A stretch of 64,000 nucleotides of DNA from Styela clava (lineage: Eukaryota; Chordata; Ascidiacea; Stolidobranchia; Styelidae), in NCBI RefSeq assembly GCF_964204865.1, contig NC_135260.1:7068001-7132000 (forward strand). The letters are read 5' to 3'. How positions within the stretch are numbered: the stretch's first letter is position 1; every line of letters starts with the position of its first letter. The translations under genes were made by a program, and so were the position numbers. Shown here in pieces: positions 55,601 to 64,000 of the stretch. The notes beneath the pieces were generated by a model. That model did not search any database. It was not told the DNA's origin and saw nothing but the letters and a program-made list of their open reading frames with translations.

Positions 55601-57711
55601 GTTTCATTATCGGTAGTCTATTTCCCTTATTGGACACGAAATGGACCTATTTTATTATTATTTTTTTGTTCTTGTTGATAATTTTTTTCCTGTTGGTAAT
55701 TTTTTTCTTGTTGTCACCGTATGAAAAAAATCGCTACTTCATTAACTACTGGATCAAATTCTTGAAATTTTCAGTGGTTGAAGATTGTATTTTTGCTAGA
55801 AGGCGTTTAAACGTTTTGAATCACGTTCGGCGGCAACATAATTCAGGATATGTATGTGCAATTGTGTTTTCGTGACATGATTTATATTAATACGTATTAA
55901 TATAGGTCTATACATGTCATGAACTAATGAGGGAACCTGAAAACGATGCGCTTTACTGCACGAGAGCTAGGCTTATATTCCATATCCTAGTCCAGAAGAG
56001 TGCAATCAGCTGCGTTGATAGATAAGATTTGTCTGCTGCAAATATAGTTCTAGGCTGTAATTAGGAATAATAAAATATGAAATATTAAAAGGAGTTAGAC
56101 AGGTATGTGAGTAAATATGCATAAATATTATAATTCTCTCTAGCAAAATTATTTCTACAGCGTAATTTTAAAAAGAGCTCAGACAACGCGATTGCGAATG
56201 AGTCAGTAGAGTCAAAATTCATTTATGTCGTAAAATAAAATAAAACTGACACCAAAGCAATGAAAAGGCTCTGATTAATTGAACAAAAGCATTGCGTTTT
56301 TTAAATAGCAGACCGGAAATAGTGTTTCTAACATAGCACAACAGTCACCAAATCAATTTTGTTTCGGCGCTTACTACCGGTAGATCAAAAATGTCAACTG
56401 CAATGAATTTGAATTGCGTTCTGGTGATAAAAAGAACTTATTTTGTTTTTTGGAACACCAATGTCGCTGTGTAAGTAATAATGAGTCCGTTTGCATGGTA
56501 TTTAGGAGTTGTCGGAATGAGGTATGATAGCTGGCAATTTGTAATATTTTTGATTCTGGCAGTTGATATGAAACTTTGTTGTCACCACATCTCACGAAAT
56601 GTTAAAAAATTTATTTCCTAAATCACAGTTATGAACCTCTTTTAAAAGATTTGTTATTTTCAATTTTGTCCTTTCCATACATCGAACATTGAAGCAAAAT
56701 AACATTCAATGATCGCTTGTTTTTCAGAAAGCTCTGGTGGCTAGACGAGTCTAACCACCCAGTCACGTACCTTAAATTGTGACGTGATAAAGTAAACTCT
56801 ACGGCTATATACGGTAGAGTAATTCACGGCGTTCGAAGTCGTTCAAAATACGGAAGTTATGATCCAATACAAGCAAATGTTTGAATTGTGATAGCTGTTA
56901 TTGCACGCAGTTCTAGTTAATTAACTTGGATTAACGGATAGTTGAAGTTTCTGAATGATGAATTCTCATGTATATAGTGTAATAAGTTTTAGTGACAGTT
57001 TCAAGTATCATAAAGCCAGACTTTTAGCAATGCCATTTACAATCATTGGACACAGGGATCAATGGATTGTTTTGCGTAAAGATACCGACCGACAAGCGAT
57101 TTATGTGTACATGTATTTGAGCCTTTTTTTCAAGAATATTGATAAGATAAGTTTTGAGAAATACGTAATACTACTCGCTACAATTATTGTAGATGAAATG
57201 AGCAAATGTATACGTCACATCAGCAAGCGGCGAATTCATTTATGTTGTTTCATATCACTATCGACCGACGAGGCGTTTTTTGAATAAAGCTTGAGCTTTG
57301 AATATGAGTTTCTAAGTTATCAACGGATATCAATTAAGTCAAATTTGTAATTCTCCAGATTTGGTGTAATTTCTGCGCTAATGTTACACAATTACCTACA
57401 CCACATACAGTATTTAAAAATTATGCATCGAATTAAACCTGCATAAGAACGTTTGTCGATTTTGAAGGTTTCAAGCAGATAAATCATAAATGATTTATGT
57501 TTCACATTTAAACTTCTATCCCTGCTCTTTCTAAAATGATCTGAACTGTTCACAAATCTGACGGATTGCCCTCCCATTCTGGATGTGGATAAAACGCCTA
57601 AACCATGCTAAATGATTATTGCTGTTGTGAAAAAAATCGATTTTTATCTGCATTTAGTGGGTCAATTGAATTTCAAATTCTAATTCCTGCTGGAGCTGAT
57701 ATTTTAAATTT
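52673..57711. other. Intergenic stretch with repeat remnants
   Basis: No gene is supported; the longest frames (94 codons at 55,591, 110 at 56,955) lack family or splice support. A tRNA-like segment on the minus strand near 53,695-53,815 (TAGCTTAGCGCG, GAGTTCAATTC) may be a SINE remnant. A hAT-like end (CAGGGATGTGCAACTC) lies at 54,649. A segment at 55,630-55,810 is related to 22,928-23,070. Confidence 0.4.
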
Positions 57712-57821
57712 GGACCTTCTGAAGTATGCGCACCAAGATGGCGCACAATCTGAACTCAGGTTGTGTACAAAGTCAGGGTTCAGGTTGTGCGACATCTTGG
57801 TGCGCATACTTCAGGAGTACC
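57712..57821. mobile_element. 110-bp foldback MITE, 8-bp TSD
   Basis: Starts GGACCTTCTGAAGTATGCGC and ends GCGCATACTTCAGGAGTACC, a near-perfect hairpin. Flanked by TTAAATTT on both sides (57,704-57,711 and 57,822-57,829), an 8-bp duplication of the hAT type. Confidence 0.8.
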
Positions 57822-57829
57822 TTAAATTT

Positions 57830-58656
57830 TCCTTGATTTCATAACTAACATATCTTCATATGATATTCGGCACAATTCCTTTGACATTAAGCCAGGGGTG
57901 CACAACTCAAATGAGGAAATGTGCCATATTTTTTAAAATAATCTTGTCGCATGCCACGCACAATCATTGGTATTGTAAACGAACTCCCGTAAAACGCACA
58001 TCAAACAAATTTTAATAAAATTACATAATCCTGAATGACTGTTGATTTGAAGACGTTTTTGTAATCTAAGTGCAAAATGAATATAATATAGTCGAGTCAT
58101 ACGGTATGTTAGTCGTTGAGTCATACGGTAGTCGCTTTGGTGTGAATGAATATGCCGATTTAGATTATTACGACATAAACACACCTTATTACCATCAACT
58201 ATATGTGGAAAATCACGTTTCACCTACCGGCACTTAACTGCTCGCTACTGTAGGCTAGCCCAGCTATTTATTTTCAGCTACCGCTTGTTCGTGCCCCGTG
58301 TAAGCGTTGAGCTGTAATTTTGCTGACATATCGTTGGCCATACTAATAATCTGACTTTCGTGTCCGTATATTTGAACATTACACTGTTTTAATTAATTCA
58401 CACATTTCAAAAGAATCTCGTCACTCGTATGTTCTCTGGTAAATATTGATTATAATAACTGCAGATTTGTGAAGTGTTGTTTGCCTGCTTCTTCGAAAAC
58501 CAGACTTTTCTATAATTATATTAACTTGAACTAATCTATAACCATTCTTTACGCATTTGTAAACTACGTTTTTACTAAATACATGAATATTTTGTTCAGT
58601 AATTAAAAACACTGGAAACCTTTTTTGACAAACTTTCGTAGTTTTGAATATTTAAT
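57830..58656. other. Upstream region of the DDAH gene
   Basis: No gene is supported. A hAT-like end (CAGGGGTGCACAACTC) lies at 57,893. No clear promoter motif was found near the DDAH start. Confidence 0.35.
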
Positions 58657-61713
<3,057 letters not shown>

Positions 61714-62129
61714 AATCATGATCAAGAAGTGTATTATAAGGGCAATGGTACAATGGCATTCGTAAAACTAATGTGGTTTACGTGACATTCAATTCAACGT
61801 TGGAATGAGAAATATATTGTCTTTTTGATTGTTATTTGCAATTGATAGTTACTACTGGGAAAATATCTTTTTTTTCCATAACTTACATATTTTCAGCCGG
61901 TTAGTAAATATTGCCATGTTATAGTTGATAGTTTCATTCGTGATTTTTTAGTTGTTTTCCTCATAAAATAACTGTCCGTTTGTATGTCACTAACTGCCAG
62001 ATTTTCTGTTATAAACGAATAATATTTTCGAAAAAGCAGAGGTCAAGTTGGAATATGCTAGAATCAGATGTCAGTTTATATATATATTATAACAAATGTC
62101 ATTTTGTGTTAGAAATTTCGGTACTTTAA

Positions 62130-62358
62130 AATTTCAGAGGGTACTCCCGTAGTGTGTGTATACCAGGTTAGGGTTAGGCCATAATTTTATTTTGATTTTA
62201 CTTATTTTAGTTCTATTACGAGTTCGGGAACTGTCTGTGTTAGGTGAGTGAATACACGTCCTATCCATAGGTTTCAGTCCTTTCACACAACTTGATGTAA
62301 AATAGGCGAACAAAACTAGTTACCTCTATATTAGTACACACACTTCTGGAGCGCCCAA
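62130..62358 (+). repeat. Dispersed repeat, copy 2
   Basis: Begins GGTACTCCCGTAGTGTGTG and ends near CACACACTTCTGGAGCGCCC. It shares long segments with 63,375-63,560 and, inverted, with 28,120-28,250. Confidence 0.6.
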
Positions 62359-63374
62359 TTGAAAGTAGTGTGGTGCAAGTGGGATAGAACATATTGAGGG
62401 CAACCAGGTCAATTAGCTTAGCCCTATCCTTCTGATGATTTGCATGGAACTTGTGGTTTTGCCAGAACAAAAAACAAGCAATGTCAAACGCGTAATGAAA
62501 CTTAAAATTTTCTTTGAGATGAATAAAACCATTCATTAACGTGATAACATTGTGTTACTCCGTAGCCTGGTTCAGGAAGAATGCTCTTGATTTGATTTCT
62601 TACGCGAGCTAGTGACAAGCACTATAACAAGTAGTTTTATTTTGTTTTCATGTTATGCATTCAAAACTATATAATAAACCCTCAATTGGGTATCACATAG
62701 CACAAATCTGCATTGAACAATAATTACTTTGCATTCTATTTTTACAATTTTCCTTCACTAATAAGATACGTTTCTTATCCTAATATGGTTCTGTTTTGGG
62801 CTTGTCAGCCGTAATGAGTTTTCAATCGCTTCTCCTATGCGAGTTTTGCAGATTTTCTCTAGAGGTAAAAATAACTTAAAATAAGCCCCGACGGAAATAA
62901 TTCGTCCTAATTGTGGTGCCTTGTTGTCTTTAATATGAAAATCAATTATTAAAATTCAGCCTTTGTTCGATACATTACATATATTTAGCAATTTTTCAGA
63001 AGTCCGCATTATGAGCATATTTATTCAAATCATTTAATATCTTCTGACATATTTGCGCCTTCGAATCATTTACCATCTATTGAGATCCCGAAGCTGTCGA
63101 AACTATCAGTACCTTCCCCCACAAAAGTGGTATGAAGGATTGTACGAATTCCAGTCAAAAGAAGGTAAAAAGATTGAAGACAAGACGAATTGGATAAAGG
63201 TTTAAACATAAATCTTTTTCTACTTGTTTTAAATTAAACGCGATGGCGCACCATTTACACAGATTTGAGCAGTTGGTGGCATGCGTAGAATGTTAAGTTT
63301 GTGTACGATATATATGCTAACAGAACATAAAAATGATCGACGTTTTTAAGATGTTGTGTCGTTCTTATCCATAA

Positions 63375-63560
63375 TTAGGCCATCGGGTTAGGCCATAATT
63401 TTATTCCAATTTTCTTTATTTTAGTTCTATAACGAGGGGACTGTTTGTGTTAGCCAAGTGAATAACCTGGCCCAAAGGTTTCAGTTCCTTTACACAACTT
63501 GATGTGAAGTGGGTGAATAAAATTAGTTACCTCCATATTTATACACACTGCCGGAGCGCA
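63375..63560 (+). repeat. Dispersed repeat, copy 3
   Basis: Shares GGTTAGGCCATAATTTTATT, TTTTAGTTCTATAACGAG and ACACAACTTGATGTGAAG with copy 2. Ends near TACACACTGCCGGAGCGC. Confidence 0.6.
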
Positions 63561-63794
63561 GGTTAGTCTACGTTAACATGTTGTTGATCATACAGGACGT
63601 TCACATGTGAAACCAATTATATCGATATGATGACTAGCAGAATAATTTGGTGCATCCATGTTTCTACTGGTCACAAATGGCAATGTTTAACCTTACTAGA
63701 AATCCGCTTTTCGTCACATTACATCGTAGGGACGCACATTCGTCCGAAATTGGCCTTGTTACAACTTATACCGTATTCTTTATTGTCCTTGCAG

Positions 63795-63853
63795 ACTGTT
63801 GTGAACACTGGAAATGTGGTATGAAAAAATCCAATTGCTTTAAATCACTCGAG
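63795..63853 (+). CDS. Possible Cys-rich exon of an unidentified secreted protein
   Basis: Between an acceptor (TATTGTCCTTGCAG) and a donor (CTCGAG|GTATAT), one frame reads CCEHWKCGMKKSNCFKSLE: four Cys in 14 residues, as in small disulphide-rich secreted peptides. The upstream frame (TVFFIVLAD) is hydrophobic, so the exon may instead start further left. The signal-peptide exon was not located and the gene is incomplete here. Confidence 0.35.
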
Positions 63854-63885
63854 GTATATTATGTTCTCTAAAATTTTGCTCAACA

Positions 63886-63922
63886 ATGGCTATGAAACTG
63901 ATATTGTTTGTTGCTGTAACAG
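63886..63922 (+). CDS. Possible first exon (signal peptide) of a gene leaving the window
   Basis: ATG at 63,886 opens MAMKLILFVAVT followed by a GTAACC donor in phase 1, the same phase as the signal-peptide exon of the lectin-like gene at 19,696. It is partial: any further exons are beyond 64,000. Coding status is inferred only from the hydrophobic start and donor. Confidence 0.3.
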
Positions 63923-64000
63923 GTAACCGCCCAATCGTAAAAAGCTATGTATAATTATGTTTTTGAAAACGATTCCTAATTCGAACTGCCTTCATACCGA

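Larger units (their letters stand above)
61714..63794. other. DDAH 3' flank with two repeat copies and weak exon candidates
   Basis: Two copies of a dispersed element lie at about 62,130-62,358 and 63,375-63,560. They share GGCCATAATTTTATT, TTTTAGTTCTAT, CACAACTTGATGT and TTAGTTACCTC. A weak exon candidate at 63,085-63,164 could read LPPQKWYEGLYEFQSKE between AG and GTAAAA. Another frame from about 62,998 to a TGA at 63,135 competes with it. Neither is established. Confidence 0.35.

Noticed and set aside
55591-55875. 94-codon frame with a hydrophobic stretch
   Set aside because: The hydrophobic run comes from a T-rich tract, and the region is related to a repeat at 22,928-23,070.
56955-57287. 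110-codon plus-strand frame
   Set aside because: The longest unexplained frame here, but no domain, splice or promoter support in AT-rich DNA; chance is likely.

Overview
The window is AT-rich eukaryotic (metazoan) DNA. Its genes are split by GT-AG introns with short exons. The recognisable proteins are animal proteins: SPARC, DDAH, a 4E-BP-like protein and a C-type-lectin-like protein. Mobile elements are abundant, mostly hAT-type elements with 8-bp target duplications, foldback elements and a tRNA-derived SINE. Small secreted-protein genes with a phase-1 signal-peptide exon, together with the repeat profile, suggest an invertebrate deuterostome, possibly a tunicate. No species call can be made from the sequence alone.

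Region 1 (1-19,090) is a segmental duplication. Unit 1 (about 3,790-9,645) carries, on the minus strand, an intact mitochondrial ribosome-recycling-factor gene (MRRF) and a gene for a protein of three tandem ubiquitin-like domains ending in Gly-Gly. Unit 2 (about 9,646-19,090) repeats both. In unit 2 the MRRF copy is broken by a 5'-truncated LINE and a 1-base frameshift. Its ubiquitin-like copy is open but strongly diverged in the third domain. Unit 2 also holds an extra internal copy of about 1.2 kb and an inverted fragment. Because unit 1 keeps the uninserted sites, several later insertions (LINE, two hAT elements, a SINE tail) can be read off directly.

Region 2 (19,696-22,871, plus strand) is a six-exon gene for a secreted protein: signal peptide, short coiled coil, Thr-rich linker, C-type-lectin-like domain. 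A foldback element sits in intron 4. An 811-bp composite palindrome follows at 23,323-24,133.

Region 3 (27,438-28,519, plus strand) is a three-exon gene for a 73-residue secreted precursor. A His/Tyr-rich block follows the signal peptide and an acidic tail with a dibasic site ends it. I regard this as the most novel gene in the window. An LTR-like element with no recognisable coding interior lies at 31,256-33,726.

Region 4 (34,866-46,549, plus strand) is a nine-exon SPARC gene with a basic, not acidic, N-terminal region, one GC-AG intron and a 6.3-kb intron 6.

Region 5 (50,064-52,672, minus strand) is a four-exon gene for a 177-residue 4E-BP-like protein, with a TATA box and a poly(A) signal. 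Region 6 (58,657-61,713, plus strand) is a complete six-exon dimethylarginine dimethylaminohydrolase gene. The right edge (63,795-63,922) holds a possible Cys-rich exon and a possible signal-peptide exon of genes that continue past the window. The neighbouring genes show no obvious shared pathway; this is an ordinary animal gene neighbourhood heavily remodelled by transposons.
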